Positions 6,882 through 15,718 are shown, counted from the stretch's first letter. The stretch is DNA of 40,935 bases from Streptococcus oralis (GCF_001075875.1 NZ_JUOS01000072.1:1-40935), one strand, 5' to 3'. A program made the numbers and translations. Notes: generated by a model from the letters alone, not told the origin.

Positions 6882-8236
6882 CTTGGTTCCTCCATCTTCG
6901 AAATACTTGAAAATTTATTATATTCTTTTTGGAAAATCAATTCTACCGTTCCGCGAGCACCGCTACGGTTTTTCTCGATAATCACTTCTACTTTATTATT
7001 TGGAATGCCTTCCTCTTCTTCACCACCACGCTCATAATAGTCATCACGATAGAGAAAGGCTACGATATCAGCATCTTGCTCGATAGATCCAGATTCACGA
7101 ATATCAGACAAAACTGGTCTCTTATCTTGACGTTGCTCTACACCACGAGAAAGCTGACTAAGAGCTATAACTGGAACTTTGAGTTCTTTTGCTAAGATTT
7201 TCAACTGACGGGAAATCTCAGATACTTCTTGTTGACGATTTTCTCGACCAGTCCCTGTGATAAGCTGAAGATAGTCAATCAAAATCAAGCCTAGATTACC
7301 TGTTTCCTGAGCCAGTTTACGAGAACGAGATCGAATTTCTGTGATCCGAATCCCAGGTGTATCATCAATATAGATACTTGCATTGGCTAAATTTCCCTGA
7401 GCAATCGTATACTTACGCCATTCTTCCTCGGTCAATTGACCCGTACGGATAGAATGTGACTCTACCAAGCCTTCCGCAGCCAACATACGATCGACCAAAC
7501 TTTCAGCACCCATTTCCAGAGAGAAAATAGCAACTGTCTTGTCTAGTTTAGTTCCGATATTTTGCGCAATATTCAAAGCAAAGGCTGTCTTACCAACCGC
7601 AGGACGAGCTGCCAAAATAATCAATTCTTCCTCATGCAGACCTGTCGTCATATGATCTAAATCTCGATAGCCTGTCGCAATACCCGTGATATCTGAAGTC
7701 TGTTGCGAACGAGCTTCTAGATTTCCAAAGTTAATATTCAATACATCGCGAATATTTTTAAAACCATTTCGATTGGCATTCTCACTGACATCAATCAAGC
7801 CTTTTTCTGCACGAGCAATAATTTCGTCAGCAGGTTGAGAAGCTTCATAGGCTAGGTTTACAGACTCTGTCAACTTAGCAATCAGGCGTCGAAGCATAGC
7901 CTTTTCTGCTACAATTTTAGCATAGTATTCCGCATTAGCAGAGGTTGGCACTGAATTGACAATCTCAACCAGATAAGACAAGCCTCCGATAGTTTGTAAA
8001 TCACCTTGGCTATCTAGTATAGTCCGAACTGTGGTTGCATCAATAGCATCTCCACGATCAGACAAATCAACCATAGCCTGAAAAATCAAACGGTGAGCAT
8101 ACTTAAAGAAGTCCTGTGAATCGATATATTCTCGGACAAAGACGAGTTTAGTCTCATCAATAAAAATGGCTCCCAAAACAGATTGTTCTGCCAGAATATC
8201 TTGAGGCTGAACACGCAGTTCTTCAACTTCTGCCAT
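6878..8236 (-). CDS. dnaB: Replicative DNA helicase DnaB (Firmicute DnaC)
   Basis: Hexameric 5'-3' helicase that unwinds the replication fork. The 452-aa protein has the N-terminal all-alpha domain (about 1-150; VLGAIFIDE, TTVRTILDSQG) that binds primase, a linker helix, and a RecA-type ATPase domain (about 175-452). Walker A is ARPAVGKTAF, Walker B is LILIDYLQLI, and the DNA-binding/arginine-finger region SDIRESGSIEQDADIV is present. No intein is seen in the usual P-loop site. It lies 42 bp after rplI and overlaps veg by four bases; rplI-dnaB linkage is standard in Firmicutes. Confidence 0.96.
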   Translation of the reverse strand: MAEVEELRVQPQDILAEQSVLGAIFIDETKLVFVREYIDSQDFFKYAHRLIFQAMVDLSDRGDAIDATTVRTILDSQGDLQTIGGLSYLVEIVNSVPTSANAEYYAKIVAEKAMLRRLIAKLTESVNLAYEASQPADEIIARAEKGLIDVSENANRNGFKNIRDVLNINFGNLEARSQQTSDITGIATGYRDLDHMTTGLHEEELIILAARPAVGKTAFALNIAQNIGTKLDKTVAIFSLEMGAESLVDRMLAAEGLVESHSIRTGQLTEEEWRKYTIAQGNLANASIYIDDTPGIRITEIRSRSRKLAQETGNLGLILIDYLQLITGTGRENRQQEVSEISRQLKILAKELKVPVIALSQLSRGVEQRQDKRPVLSDIRESGSIEQDADIVAFLYRDDYYERGGEEEEGIPNNKVEVIIEKNRSGARGTVELIFQKEYNKFSSISKMEEPR

Positions 8237-8278
8237 CAGACTTTCCTTCCTTTTACAATGTTGTCAACCAATCGTAAA

Positions 8279-8731
8279 TTAAGCTTCCTTGACACGAAGA
8301 TTGATTACACTTGTCACATCTTGATAAATCTTCACCGGAACATCAATCAAACCAACTGCTCGGATTGGTGATTGAACTTGAATGTGGCGTTTATCAATTT
8401 TAATACCAAATTGTTTTTGCAATTCTTCTGCAATTTTCTTGTTGGTAATAGATCCAAATGTACGTCCATCTGGACCAACTTTTTCAACAAACTCAACGAT
8501 GGTTTCCTCTGCTTCCAGTTTCGCTTTAATTTCCTTAGCTTCTGCAAGCATCTCTGCATGTGCTTTTTCTTCTGATTTTTGCTTACCACGCAACTCACCA
8601 ATGGCTTGAGCTGTAGCTTCCTTAGCAAGGTTTTTCTTAATTAAAAAGTTTTGTGCATATCCAGTTGGCACTTCTTTAATTTCACCTTTTTTTCCTTTAC
8701 CTTTAACATCTGCTAAAAAGATTACTTTCAT
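8279..8731 (-). CDS. rplI: 50S ribosomal protein L9
   Basis: A 150-aa protein with the full L9 layout: N-terminal RNA-binding domain ([34 protein letters not shown]), a long central helix (about 45-75), and the C-terminal domain ([19 protein letters not shown]). L9 binds 23S rRNA domain V and restrains frameshifting. The ATG overlaps the gdpP stop by four bases (ATGA), so translation is probably coupled to the c-di-AMP phosphodiesterase, a common arrangement in Firmicutes. Confidence 0.97.
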   Translation of the reverse strand: MKVIFLADVKGKGKKGEIKEVPTGYAQNFLIKKNLAKEATAQAIGELRGKQKSEEKAHAEMLAEAKEIKAKLEAEETIVEFVEKVGPDGRTFGSITNKKIAEELQKQFGIKIDKRHIQVQSPIRAVGLIDVPVKIYQDVTSVINLRVKEA

Positions 8732-10701
8732 TCTTCTGACTCCTTTTCTTTTGTTTCATTAAAAATAACTGTTTTCAGTTTATCTCCTGCTTCTTGCAGG
8801 CTAATATCTGTCAAACGTGCCGCAGCTAAGTTAAAGTGACCACCGCCACCTAACTCTTCCATAATTCGTTGGACATTGATCTTACTTCTGCTTCGCGCAG
8901 AAATGGAGATTGCTCCTTGACTATTCTTAGCAAGTACAAAGCTGGCCTCTATACCAGACATAGCAAGCATAGCGTCAGCAGCCTTACTAATAACAACCGT
9001 ATCGTACTCTTTATCCTCCAAAGCTTGAGCAACCAGGATTGATGGCTGCACCATTTGCCCCTGCAAAATGAGTTCATTTACCAATCGATATTCTTCAAAA
9101 TCAGTGGCTGAAATTTCCTGAATGACAATGCTATCACTCCCTCTCGTTCTGAGATAACTTGCAACATCAAAAGTTCGACTAGTTACCCGAGAGGTGAAAT
9201 TTTTAGTATCCAACATCATTCCCCCCATAAGAACACTAGCCTGAATGCGACTCAAACGTTTCTTCTTAGAGTTTTGAAATTGAATCAACTCAGTTACAAG
9301 TTCACTAGCACTGCTAGCTCCACTCTCGATATAGGTAATGACCGCATTATCTGGAAAATCTTGGTCACGACGATGATGGTCAATGACAATCGTCTGGGTA
9401 AACAAGTCATAAAACTCTTTGGATAAGGTTAAAGCTGTCTTAGAATGGTCAACCATCACCAGTAAGGAGCGTTTGGTAACCATTGTCATAGCCTGGTCTA
9501 AAGGAAGAAGTTTTGAAACACCCTCCTCTTCCAAATAGTTAACCGCTCGAGCAATATCTGGAGACATCTGTGTAGGATCATAAATCACATAACTATCTTC
9601 CAGTACATTACTCGAAAACAACTGCATTCCAACCGCTGAGCCGAGAGCATCCATATCCAGATTCTTATGACCAACCACAAAAACTCGATCGACACTTTTA
9701 AGTTTATCTGAAATAGCTGTCATCATGGCACGAGTTCGTGTCCGAGTACGTTTAACAGATGCAGCTGAACCTCCTCCAAAGTAGATTGGATTTTTAGTTT
9801 CATCATTCTCTTTTACGACAACTTGGTCACCACCACGAACTTCAGCTAAGTTGAGATTAAGAAGAGCCACCTTCCCAATCTGATCATGATTCCCATCACC
9901 ATAGGAAACTCCCATACTCATCGTTAGTGGTAAATTCCGTTGCTTGGCTTCTTCACGAAAGGTATCAATCACAGAAAACTTATCCTGCATCAAGTGATCA
10001 AGTACAGTGTAGTCAGTAAATAGATAAAACCGATCCATACTCACTCTACGAGAAAACATGGCATGTTTCCCAGCAAATTCTGAAACAAAATTTGCAACAA
10101 AACTATTGATATGACTAATGTCTGATTCAGACGTTTCATTTTCCAAATCATCATAGTTATCAACTGAGATAATTCCAATTACAGGACGACTTGTTACCAA
10201 TTCAGCAGTCGCCTCATACTCACCAGAAACATCAAAAAAGTATAAGACACCTGAATTTCTATCTAAATGCACTGCATAACGTTTCTCCCCAACAATGGCA
10301 TAAGCCCCTGGAGTAGAAATCGAACTCTTTAAAATCTTTTGAAATTGAGGAAAATCAATTTCTCCATCCTCAGTTGTCAAAATTAATTCCGCATAGGGAT
10401 TGAACCATTCAATCTCACTGCTGTCCATATTTAATTTAACAACCCCGACAGGCATTTGCTCCAACAGAGCACTCAAACTATCCGTAGCCTGATGATTGAC
10501 ATACTGGATTTGCTCGATATCTGTTTTTTTGTAATATTTTTTCTGGAAATTAAATAGCAGAACATAGAATACGATAAATAAAAATAGACTTGCTATAGTG
10601 ATAAGATTATCCTTTACTAACACAATCAAAATGGTCATAATCGTAAAGGTTACCATAGCAATCAGATACATAAAAAAGGGATTTATTTCATTTTTTTTCA
10701 T
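8728..10701 (-). CDS. gdpP: Cyclic-di-AMP phosphodiesterase GdpP (Pde1)
   Basis: Membrane enzyme that hydrolyses c-di-AMP to pApA, setting osmotic and wall homeostasis and beta-lactam tolerance. Two transmembrane helices lie within the first 60 residues ([36 protein letters not shown]), then a PAS-like domain, a degenerate GGDEF domain (about 170-300) and a DHH-DHHA1 module with [29 protein letters not shown] and the [11 protein letters not shown] motif near the end. I start it at 10701 ([10 protein letters not shown], 657 aa) rather than 10719, because AGAGGT is correctly spaced for that ATG while nothing serves the upstream one. TGG-TATAAT at 10721-10726 is a likely extended -10. Confidence 0.93.
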   Translation of the reverse strand: MKKNEINPFFMYLIAMVTFTIMTILIVLVKDNLITIASLFLFIVFYVLLFNFQKKYYKKTDIEQIQYVNHQATDSLSALLEQMPVGVVKLNMDSSEIEWFNPYAELILTTEDGEIDFPQFQKILKSSISTPGAYAIVGEKRYAVHLDRNSGVLYFFDVSGEYEATAELVTSRPVIGIISVDNYDDLENETSESDISHINSFVANFVSEFAGKHAMFSRRVSMDRFYLFTDYTVLDHLMQDKFSVIDTFREEAKQRNLPLTMSMGVSYGDGNHDQIGKVALLNLNLAEVRGGDQVVVKENDETKNPIYFGGGSAASVKRTRTRTRAMMTAISDKLKSVDRVFVVGHKNLDMDALGSAVGMQLFSSNVLEDSYVIYDPTQMSPDIARAVNYLEEEGVSKLLPLDQAMTMVTKRSLLVMVDHSKTALTLSKEFYDLFTQTIVIDHHRRDQDFPDNAVITYIESGASSASELVTELIQFQNSKKKRLSRIQASVLMGGMMLDTKNFTSRVTSRTFDVASYLRTRGSDSIVIQEISATDFEEYRLVNELILQGQMVQPSILVAQALEDKEYDTVVISKAADAMLAMSGIEASFVLAKNSQGAISISARSRSKINVQRIMEELGGGGHFNLAAARLTDISLQEAGDKLKTVIFNETKEKESEE

Positions 10702-10720
10702 TACAAACCTCTTGCGCATT

Positions 10721-10729
10721 ATTATACCA
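10721..10729 (-). promoter_or_regulatory. Extended -10 promoter of gdpP
   Basis: On the minus strand TGG-TATAAT. The predicted start of transcription lies just before the ribosome binding site AAGAGG, giving a very short leader and arguing for the downstream ATG at 10701. Confidence 0.55.
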
Positions 10730-10799
10730 TAATTGTAGCCAAAATGCGACTTTTAAAGAGGAAACACTATTTTCAAATAATAGTAAAACATCCAAACTA

Positions 10800-10831
10800 A
10801 AAAGTGGTTTACACTAGTGTAAACCACTTTT
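10800..10831 (-). terminator. Perfect palindromic terminator after hpf
   Basis: A 32-bp perfect palindrome with arms AAAAGTGGTTTACACT and its complement, 18 bp after the hpf stop. The T-run is short (TTTTTAG on the minus strand). It probably ends the hpf transcript; the complete symmetry also leaves a protein-binding site possible. Confidence 0.7.
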
Positions 10832-10849
10832 ACAGACTAATTTTTAAGA

Positions 10850-11392
10850 TTATTTAACTTCTAGAAGACCGATATCTCCGTCTTCACGACGATAAATAAC
10901 ATTTGTTGTTTCATCTTCAACATCTACATAGATAAAGAAGTCATGTCCCAATAAATCCATCTGTAAGATAGCTTCTTCCAAATCCATTGGTTTCAAATCA
11001 ATTTGTTTTGAACGAACAACTTTTGGTTGTGCTACATCTAAGTCCTCAACTAAAGCATCTGTAAAGAGTTGACTTGTAGATACTTTATTTCTGTTCTTAC
11101 GTTCAATTTTAGTTTTGTTTTTACGAATCTGACGCTCAATCTTATCTGTCACCAAATCAATAGAACCGTACATATCTTGAGAAATATCTTCTGCACGAAG
11201 AGTAATAGATCCAAGCGGAATGGTTACTTCTACTTTAGCAGTCTTTTCACGGTAAACTTTCAAGTTAACTCGCGCATCCAATTCTTGGTCTGCTTGGAAG
11301 TATTTTTCGATCTTTTCGAGTTTAGAAACTACATAATCACGAATTGCTTCTGTTACTTCTAGGTTTTCACCACGGATACTATATTTAATCAT
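10850..11392 (-). CDS. hpf: Long-form ribosome hibernation promoting factor
   Basis: A 180-aa long HPF, which binds the 30S decoding region and joins 70S ribosomes into inactive 100S dimers in stationary phase. The N-terminal domain (about 1-100) has the beta-alpha-beta pattern MIKYSIRGENLEVTEAIRDYV and the basic stretch IERQIRKNKTKIERKNR. After a linker, the C-terminal dimerisation domain (about 125-180) shows KPMDLEEAILQMDLLGHDFFIYVD and YRREDGDIGLLE. It stands alone after comFC. Its promoter is TTGCAA-17-TATAAT, overlapped by a cre-like site, so CcpA repression during rapid sugar use is plausible. Confidence 0.95.
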   Translation of the reverse strand: MIKYSIRGENLEVTEAIRDYVVSKLEKIEKYFQADQELDARVNLKVYREKTAKVEVTIPLGSITLRAEDISQDMYGSIDLVTDKIERQIRKNKTKIERKNRNKVSTSQLFTDALVEDLDVAQPKVVRSKQIDLKPMDLEEAILQMDLLGHDFFIYVDVEDETTNVIYRREDGDIGLLEVK

Positions 11393-11433
11393 ATAAGTAC
11401 CTTCTTTCTAAACATATTTGTTTTTCTAATTAT

Positions 11434-11462
11434 ATTATAACGCTTTCATATTTTTTTTGCAA
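11434..11462 (-). promoter_or_regulatory. hpf promoter with overlapping cre-like site
   Basis: On the minus strand TTGCAA (11457-11462), a 17-bp spacer and TATAAT (11434-11439). Across the spacer and -10 lies ATGAAAGCGTTATAAT (11434-11449), which fits the cre consensus WTGNAARCGNWWNCAW at all fixed positions but one (A in place of C). Confidence 0.65.
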
Positions 11463-11494
11463 ACTTTTTCCTCATCTTGCGAGGGAAAAAGTTT
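11461..11494 (-). terminator. Hairpin at the end of comFC
   Basis: Stem AAACTTTTTCC / GGAAAAAGTTT spanning the comFC stop codon. There is no clear T-run after it on the minus strand, and its distal arm touches the -35 of hpf. It may end the comFA-comFC transcript, but this is uncertain. Confidence 0.45.
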
Positions 11495-12134
11495 TAATAT
11501 TCTGACACCCAGCCTCTAATAACATACTTTTAAGACGATTCAGCGTGGTACCAGTCGTATAGATATCATCAAATAGTAAGATATTTTCTGGAAGCTTCAC
11601 GCCATCTTTCAGCAAAAAGGGAAATACTGTAAGTAATCGATCTGCTCGATTTTTTGAAGAGCTAGCTTCAACTTCGTTTTTAATCAAAATGTCCAGATAT
11701 GATAACCCAGTATCCTTTATCAAACCCTCAACTTGATTAAAGCCTCTGCTTTTAAAACGCTGGCCACTCAGAGGAACAATCACAATCTGATAGTCCTTAT
11801 ACTTCTTTAACTCTTTTTGTAATATATCAGAAAATACCTTTCTAAGAAGATAATCACCATCAAATTTATAGCGACTAAAATACTCTTTCATGGCCTGATT
11901 ATAGGAATAAAGAGCTACATGATCAACCTTTACACCTTTTTTACACCAAAATTGACAATCTTGACAGATGATTGACATTCCTTTTTTAAAACAACTAGGA
12001 CAATGATTACCACCAATACTCTCGAAAGACGAAATACAGGATTCACATACTAGTTCCTCCTCCTTTTTAAAACAGAGCAGGTTAGTAAAGCTTATCTCCG
12101 TTTGCAAGCTTTTAGCACACAATAAACACTTCAT
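11472..12134 (-). CDS. comFC: Competence protein ComFC
   Basis: A 220-aa phosphoribosyltransferase-like protein needed for efficient uptake or integration of transforming DNA. The N-terminus has several CxxC pairs (CLLCAKSL, CESCISSF, CPSCFKKG, CQDCQFW) that would bind zinc. The C-terminal half is a type I PRTase fold with the PRPP loop LLFDDIYTTGTTLNRL and SGQRFKSRGFNQVEGL. Its ATG overlaps the comFA stop by four bases, so it is translated from the ComX-driven comFA mRNA and has no promoter of its own. Confidence 0.94.
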   Translation of the reverse strand: MKCLLCAKSLQTEISFTNLLCFKKEEELVCESCISSFESIGGNHCPSCFKKGMSIICQDCQFWCKKGVKVDHVALYSYNQAMKEYFSRYKFDGDYLLRKVFSDILQKELKKYKDYQIVIVPLSGQRFKSRGFNQVEGLIKDTGLSYLDILIKNEVEASSSKNRADRLLTVFPFLLKDGVKLPENILLFDDIYTTGTTLNRLKSMLLEAGCQNIKTFSLAR

Positions 12135-13429
12135 ACTCCTGCCTCCTGATTCATTTGTTTAATCTCCTTTATGGCTCTCTTAATAGACTGATTGAGTCCG
12201 TCATGGAAAAATATAAGTTCTCCAGTAGGACGATCCAGGCTTCTTCCAACTCGCCCACCAATTTGTACTAAACTTGACTTTGTAAAGAGTTGATGATTGG
12301 ATTCCACCACAAAAACATCTACACGAGGGAAGGTAACTCCACGCTCTAATATAGTTGTGCTTACTAATATCGTCAACTCTCCATCTCGAAAGGCTTGTAC
12401 CTGCTCTAATCGGTCTTCCGTGATTGAGGATACAAATCCTATTTTCTCATTTGGAAATTTCTCCTGCAAAATTTCTTTTAGCTTTTCTCCCTTTTTTATT
12501 TCAGATGCGAAGATTAGTAAGGGATATGCCGTCTTTCTCTGTTTCTCAATGTAAAGTTTTAATTTTGGAGGTAAGCCATTTTTTTCTAAATATCTATTAA
12601 AATGCGATAACCAGATTGGCTTGGGAACAATGAGAGGATTTCCATGAAAGCGACGTGGCAAACTGAGACGCTTTAACTCCCCTTGTTTAACTTTTCTGTC
12701 TAACTCATCTGTTGACGTTGCTGTTAAAAATATTCTCAATCCATTTTCCTTTACACAATTGTTGACTGCATGGTAAAGCACTGGATTATCAACATAAGGA
12801 AAGGCATCCACTTCATCCACAATCAATAAATCAAAAGCTTGATAAAATTTTAATAGTTGGTGAGTGGTTGCTACAACTAAAGGTGTACGAAAATAGGGAT
12901 CCGACTCCCCATGTAGTAGTGCAATCTCACATGCAAAATCATTTTGTAATCGTTTATGGAGCTCTAGGCAAACATCAATTCGTGGACTGGCCAGACAAAC
13001 AGCTCCACCCTGATTTATCACCTTAGCGACAACTTGGTAGATCATCTCTGTCTTACCAGCTCCTGTCACTGCATGTACCAAGGTGGCCTCCTTCTTATCT
13101 TCCGCCTGAAGGAGTCCTTGTGATACCCGCTCTTGAAATGGAGTCAGTTGACCTGACCATTTGAGTACATCTTGCTTGGGAAAACATTCTTGCGGAAAGT
13201 AATAGAGTTTTTGATCACTTCTTATTCGCTTCATAATCAAGCATTCTCGACAATAAAAAGCACCAACAGGCAAATGCCATTCTTCTTTTATCTGACTACC
13301 ACAACGCTGACAATATTGTTGGCCCTTCTCTTTTTTTATGGATGGAATTTGTTTTGCTCGTTGTCTCTCCTCAAGACTTAATTCTTGTTCCGTAAAAAGG
13401 CGACCGAGGTAATTTGGATTGACTTTCAT
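12131..13429 (-). CDS. comFA: Competence DNA helicase/translocase ComFA
   Basis: A 432-aa DEAD-like ATPase that helps move single-stranded DNA into the competent cell. The N-terminal four-cysteine zinc finger (CQRCGSQI...CREC, about 43-68) is followed by RecA-like domain 1 (LTPFQERVSQGLL; Walker A HAVTGAGKTEM; IVDEVDAFPY as the DExD box; FLTATST as motif III) and domain 2 (STTILERGVTFPRVDVFVVE; QIGGRVGRSLDRP with the arginine finger). An exact com-box lies only 7 bp before the ATG, with no Shine-Dalgarno between them, so the competence mRNA is probably leaderless or nearly so. Confidence 0.96.
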   Translation of the reverse strand: MKVNPNYLGRLFTEQELSLEERQRAKQIPSIKKEKGQQYCQRCGSQIKEEWHLPVGAFYCRECLIMKRIRSDQKLYYFPQECFPKQDVLKWSGQLTPFQERVSQGLLQAEDKKEATLVHAVTGAGKTEMIYQVVAKVINQGGAVCLASPRIDVCLELHKRLQNDFACEIALLHGESDPYFRTPLVVATTHQLLKFYQAFDLLIVDEVDAFPYVDNPVLYHAVNNCVKENGLRIFLTATSTDELDRKVKQGELKRLSLPRRFHGNPLIVPKPIWLSHFNRYLEKNGLPPKLKLYIEKQRKTAYPLLIFASEIKKGEKLKEILQEKFPNEKIGFVSSITEDRLEQVQAFRDGELTILVSTTILERGVTFPRVDVFVVESNHQLFTKSSLVQIGGRVGRSLDRPTGELIFFHDGLNQSIKRAIKEIKQMNQEAGV

Positions 13430-13436
13430 ATTTCTT

Positions 13437-13444
13437 TATTCGTA
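13437..13444 (-). promoter_or_regulatory. ComX (SigX) com-box of comFA-comFC
   Basis: Exact TACGAATA on the minus strand, followed by AAGAAAT and then the comFA ATG at 13429. This is the -10-like element used by the alternative sigma factor ComX in streptococci. Confidence 0.9.
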
Positions 13445-13472
13445 AAATGTAGAACTTTACGCTATTTTTTAG

Positions 13473-13478
13473 TACAAT
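13473..13478 (+). promoter_or_regulatory. -10 of yigZ
   Basis: TACAAT lies 6 nt before the ATG at 13485 and diverges from the com-box. No strong -35 and no Shine-Dalgarno are seen, so if this promoter is used the mRNA starts about at the A of the ATG. Confidence 0.45.
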
Positions 13479-13484
13479 AAAAAT

Positions 13485-14120
13485 ATGGAATATAGAACTA
13501 TAAAAGAGGACGGTCAAGTCCAAGAAGAAATTAAAAAATCACGCTTTATCTGTCATGCCAAGCGTGTCTATAGTGAAGAAGAGGCTCGTGATTTTATCAC
13601 AGCTATCAAAAAAGAACACTATAAAGCGACCCACAACTGCTCTGCCTTTATTGTCGGTGAACGTAGTGAAATCAAGCGAACCAGTGATGACGGAGAGCCT
13701 AGTGGAACTGCTGGTATTCCTATGCTAGGAGTTCTGGAAAACCACAACCTTACTAATGTCTGTGTGGTAGTTACTCGTTATTTTGGGGGTATTAAACTAG
13801 GTGCTGGTGGTTTGATACGCGCTTATGCTGGTAGTGTTGCCCTAGCAGTTAAAGAAATTGGCATTATTGAAATCAAAGAGCAGGCAGGGATACAGATTCA
13901 CATGACCTATACCCAGTATCAAGAATATGGGAATTTTCTTAAAGAGCATAATCTCATAGAATTAGAGACAAACTTTACAGATCAAGTTGACACTATGATT
14001 TTCATTGATAAAGAAAAGAAAGACGGTATCAAGGCTGATCTCATTGAATTTTTCAATGGAAAAGTTACTCTAACTGACAAAGGTTTACGTGAAGTTGAAG
14101 TACCTGTAAACCTATCGTAA
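13485..14120 (+). CDS. yigZ: YigZ/IMPACT family protein (YvyE)
   Basis: A 211-aa UPF0029/IMPACT protein. The N-terminal domain (about 1-120) shows the family core KKSRFICHAKRV, YKATHNCSAFIVG, KRTSDDGEPSGTAGIPML and VVVTRYFGGIKLGAGGLIRAY; the C-terminal ferredoxin-like domain (about 135-205) is the YigZ-specific part. Eukaryotic IMPACT regulates Gcn2, but the bacterial role is unproven. It diverges from comFA across 55 bp, a placement shared by streptococci, and the PH-domain gene follows 16 bp on. The start at 13485 has no ribosome binding site, but the protein begins with the usual MEYRTIKEDG. Confidence 0.9.
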   Translation: MEYRTIKEDGQVQEEIKKSRFICHAKRVYSEEEARDFITAIKKEHYKATHNCSAFIVGERSEIKRTSDDGEPSGTAGIPMLGVLENHNLTNVCVVVTRYFGGIKLGAGGLIRAYAGSVALAVKEIGIIEIKEQAGIQIHMTYTQYQEYGNFLKEHNLIELETNFTDQVDTMIFIDKEKKDGIKADLIEFFNGKVTLTDKGLREVEVPVNLS

Positions 14121-14136
14121 AGAAAGGAAATATCAT

Positions 14137-14535
14137 ATGGCTTTTGGAAGATTAATTCAGGGACTCGCTGGAAACTTCAGTGAGCAAAGTAAAGAAGCTC
14201 TTACCAAGGAGTTTGGACAATATTTATTAGAAAATGAAGAAATTCAAAGCGGATATAAACTCATTCGTGACTCAATTATCTTTACAAATATCCGAATCAT
14301 CTTTACAGATAAACAAGGGGCAACCGGACGGAAGATGTCTATCAAATCAATTTTCCTCATGAACATCGTTAATGTTGAGATGGAAACTGCTGGACTTGGG
14401 ATTGATGATAGCGAGATTACGATTACTTATTTAGAAAATGCCTTTTTAAAATCTCACAATGAACTTTTTAATTCTCACAAATTTGAATTTCCAAAAAAAA
14501 ACAGATATCATACCTCTATACACTTATCTGTTTGA
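14137..14535 (+). CDS. Bacterial PH-domain protein with frameshifted C-terminus
   Basis: A 132-aa protein of the bacterial PH-domain type (DUF1696-like): LLENEEIQSGYKLIRDSIIFTNIRIIFTDKQG and RKMSIKSIFLMNIVNVEMETAG are typical. Such small proteins may form oligomers, but the function is unknown. The end (NRYHTSIHLSV) looks wrong. A run of nine A at 14493-14501 shifts the frame; with eight A the reading would continue as PKKTDIIPLYTYLFELAYHN... to a TGA at 14581, giving 147 aa. So this is a +1 change in a homopolymer: a mutation, a slippage site or a sequencing error. It shares a transcript with yigZ (16 bp) and has a good ribosome binding site, AGAAAGGAA. Confidence 0.8.
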   Translation: MAFGRLIQGLAGNFSEQSKEALTKEFGQYLLENEEIQSGYKLIRDSIIFTNIRIIFTDKQGATGRKMSIKSIFLMNIVNVEMETAGLGIDDSEITITYLENAFLKSHNELFNSHKFEFPKKNRYHTSIHLSV

Positions 14536-14586
14536 ATTAGCTTATCACAATCGTTTGAATATTAACGGTTTGAATCACTGATATAA

Positions 14587-14615
14587 AGAAATCCTATCAC
14601 TCCGATAGGATTTCT
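14587..14615 (+). terminator. Terminator after the PH-domain gene
   Basis: Perfect 12-bp stem AGAAATCCTATC / GATAGGATTTCT with a 5-nt loop, followed by ATATTTT. It lies just after 14581, where the unshifted PH-domain frame would end, which supports the longer frame as the ancestral one. Confidence 0.8.
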
Positions 14616-14619
14616 ATAT

Positions 14620-14648
14620 TTTACAAAAGTTAAAGTTAGCGTTATACT
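14620..14648 (+). promoter_or_regulatory. cysK promoter
   Basis: TTTACA (14620-14625), a 17-bp spacer and TATACT (14643-14648). The ribosome binding site AAAGAGGTG stands before the ATG at 14678. Confidence 0.65.
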
Positions 14649-14677
14649 AGTAGCATCTTATATAAAGAGGTGCTTAT

Positions 14678-15604
14678 ATGGCTATTTATAACAACATCAC
14701 AGAACTCATCGGTAGAACACCGATTGTTAAATTAAACAACATCGTACCCGAAGGTGCAGCAGATGTTTATGTAAAACTTGAAGCTTTTAACCCAGGATCA
14801 TCCGTTAAAGACCGCATCGCCCTAAGTATGATTGAAAAAGCAGAACAAGAAGGTAAACTTAAACCAGGTTCTACTATTGTGGAAGCAACAAGTGGAAATA
14901 CTGGTATCGGACTTTCATGGGTTGGTGCTGCTAAAGGCTATAAAGTTGTTATCGTTATGCCTGAAACCATGAGTGTCGAACGTCGTAAAATTATCCAAGC
15001 TTATGGAGCTGAACTAGTCCTCACTCCTGGTAGCGAAGGAATGAAAGGTGCGATTGCAAAAGCGCAGGAAATTGCTGCTGAGCGTGATGGTTTCCTACCA
15101 TTACAGTTTATTAACCAAGCTAACCCAGAAGTTCACGAAAGAACAACAGGAGCTGAAATTCTAGCTGATTTCGGAGCTGATGGTTTAGATGCCTTTGTTG
15201 CTGGTGTAGGTACTGGAGGAACTATTTCTGGCGTTTCTCACGCTCTTAAGGCTGCTAATTCAAACATTCAAGTTTTTGCAGTTGAGGCAGATGAATCAGC
15301 AATCTTATCAGGTGAAAAACCAGGACCTCACAAAATTCAAGGTATCTCTGCTGGATTCATCCCAGAAACACTTGATACAGAAGCTTATGATGGTATCGTT
15401 CGCGTAACCTCAGACAATGCTCTCGCACTTGGTCGTGAGATTGGCGGAAAAGAAGGATTCTTGGTAGGTATTTCTTCTGCAGCAGCTATCTATGCAGCAA
15501 TTGAAGTTGCTAAAAAACTTGGAGCAGGAAAAAAAGTCCTTGCTCTCGCACCAGATAACGGTGAGCGTTACCTATCTACAGCTCTCTATGAGTTTGAAGT
15601 ATAG
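14678..15604 (+). CDS. cysK: Cysteine synthase A (O-acetylserine sulfhydrylase)
   Basis: PLP enzyme making L-cysteine from O-acetylserine and sulfide. The 308-aa protein has the PLP lysine Lys44 in NPGSSVKDR, the substrate loop [12 protein letters not shown], the phosphate-binding glycine loop [10 protein letters not shown] and the C-terminal [20 protein letters not shown]. Length and motifs fit CysK rather than cystathionine beta-synthase. It is monocistronic, with its own promoter and a strong terminator after the stop. Confidence 0.95.
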   Translation: MAIYNNITELIGRTPIVKLNNIVPEGAADVYVKLEAFNPGSSVKDRIALSMIEKAEQEGKLKPGSTIVEATSGNTGIGLSWVGAAKGYKVVIVMPETMSVERRKIIQAYGAELVLTPGSEGMKGAIAKAQEIAAERDGFLPLQFINQANPEVHERTTGAEILADFGADGLDAFVAGVGTGGTISGVSHALKAANSNIQVFAVEADESAILSGEKPGPHKIQGISAGFIPETLDTEAYDGIVRVTSDNALALGREIGGKEGFLVGISSAAAIYAAIEVAKKLGAGKKVLALAPDNGERYLSTALYEFEV

Positions 15605-15616
15605 TCTCCTAAATAC

Positions 15617-15641
15617 AAAAAGCCCTTGTATAGGGCTTTTT
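15617..15641 (+). terminator. cysK terminator
   Basis: Stem AAAAAGCCC / GGGCTTTTT with a 7-nt loop and a T-run, 12 bp after the cysK stop. Confidence 0.9.
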
Positions 15642-15687
15642 GTTCACCTTTTAAAATAAACCTCTGAATCCCCCTCCACCAAAAGAA

Positions 15688-15709
15688 AAGGAAGCTGATT
15701 TGCTTCCTT
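15688..15709 (-). terminator. rpsB-tsf terminator
   Basis: Stem AAGGAAGC / GCTTCCTT with a 6-nt loop, followed on the minus strand by TTCTTTT, 9 bp after the tsf stop. Confidence 0.85.
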
Positions 15710-15718
15710 ACTTTTTTA

